Origin: Chloroflexota bacterium
GTDB lineage: Bacteria; Chloroflexota; Dehalococcoidia; Plut-88900
Assembly (NCBI GenBank): GCA_022572865.1
Contig: JACZVB010000094.1
Location: 1-6,175, forward strand
Length of the DNA stretch: 6,175 nt
Direction: 5' to 3'
The notes under the pieces were generated by a model. That model ran no database searches. It was not told the DNA's origin and saw only the letters and a program-made list of their open reading frames with translations. Positions 5,944-6,175 of this stretch are shown here, in pieces. Within the stretch, counting starts at the first letter, position 1. The number at the start of each line of letters is the position of its first letter. Made by a program: the position numbers and the translations under genes.

Positions 5944-6175
5944 CTACCTCGATGTCCTGGCCGTCGATGCCGCGGAAGGTCCCCCGGCCCCGTCGGTGAT
6001 AGAAGCAGGCTCCTCTTCGGTCAGCCCCATAAGGTATCTCTTGACGCCGGGGATATACACATCCTGCAGATAGTGAGTCCAGTCCATCCGAGCAATATCG
6101 AAGTCGAACACATCCCGGTCTTCCTCCGCCAGCGACTCCCATACCTCACGTGTGTTATTGGTTAGAAACTGGCAA
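5944..6175 (-). CDS. C-terminal end of a fatty-acyl-CoA-reductase-like protein, partial
   Basis: The last 76 residues of a leftward gene enter from the right edge; codons run from 6174 and the TAG is at 5944-5946. The reading starts CQFLTNNTREVWESLAEEDR and continues VFDFDIARMDWTHYL (residues 22-36) and IPGVKRYLMG (41-50). The pattern of F-D, D-W-x-x-Y and G-x-x-x-Y resembles the C-terminal 'sterile' domain of fatty acyl-CoA reductases, NADPH enzymes that reduce acyl-CoA to aldehyde or alcohol. A HAD-IB hydrolase directly downstream is a known neighbour of such enzymes, which supports the call. The Rossmann domain is outside the window, so activity cannot be checked. The tail after residue 65 (PSAASTARTSR) looks unlike protein and may result from a frameshift at the five-base C run, 5981-5985. 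Confidence 0.7.
   Translation of the reverse strand, partial: CQFLTNNTREVWESLAEEDRDVFDFDIARMDWTHYLQDVYIPGVKRYLMGLTEEEPASITDGAGGPSAASTARTSR

Noticed and set aside
5882..6142. Complete 86-residue gene on the - strand
   Set aside because: Its first two thirds overlap the acyl-CoA-reductase-like frame and look like a shadow. Only the final third is protein-like, which fits a frameshift better than a separate gene.

Overview
The window looks like bacterial chromosomal DNA of fairly high GC content with tightly packed genes. An F420/PPOX-type flavin or deazaflavin protein, a LarA-like protein, an acyl-CoA-reductase-like C-terminus beside a HAD-IB phosphatase, and a widespread intergenic repeat together suggest a Chloroflexota (Dehalococcoidia-like) or actinobacterial genome. 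That placement is an inference from gene families only. No rRNA, tRNA, CRISPR array, insertion sequence or phage gene is visible.

Left part (1-1168): the 5' end of a MetE-like methyltransferase gene runs leftward off the edge. It is divergent from a rightward pair made of a small two-helix membrane protein and a PPOX/F420-type protein that starts with TTG. The divergent spacer holds a perfect 16-bp palindrome that could be an operator.

Middle spacer (1169-1337): this short spacer between convergent genes holds a 15-bp imperfect hairpin, a copy of a dispersed repeat motif (TTCGACAAGCTCA type), and a small GC-rich stem-loop. No protein gene is supported here.

Right part (1338-6175): five genes run leftward with gaps of 51, 24, 28 and 3 bases, which is the layout of an operon. 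In transcription order they are the C-terminus of a fatty-acyl-CoA-reductase-like protein (cut by the right edge), a HAD-IB phosphatase, a zinc-type medium-chain dehydrogenase, a long LarA-like (lactate racemase domain) protein with altered active-site motifs, and a YegS/DagK-type lipid kinase. Acyl reductase, phosphatase, alcohol dehydrogenase and lipid kinase together suggest lipid or long-chain alcohol metabolism. The LarA-like member is the least expected and its substrate cannot be read from sequence. A run of five C at 5981-5985 may mark a frameshift at the end of the reductase gene.
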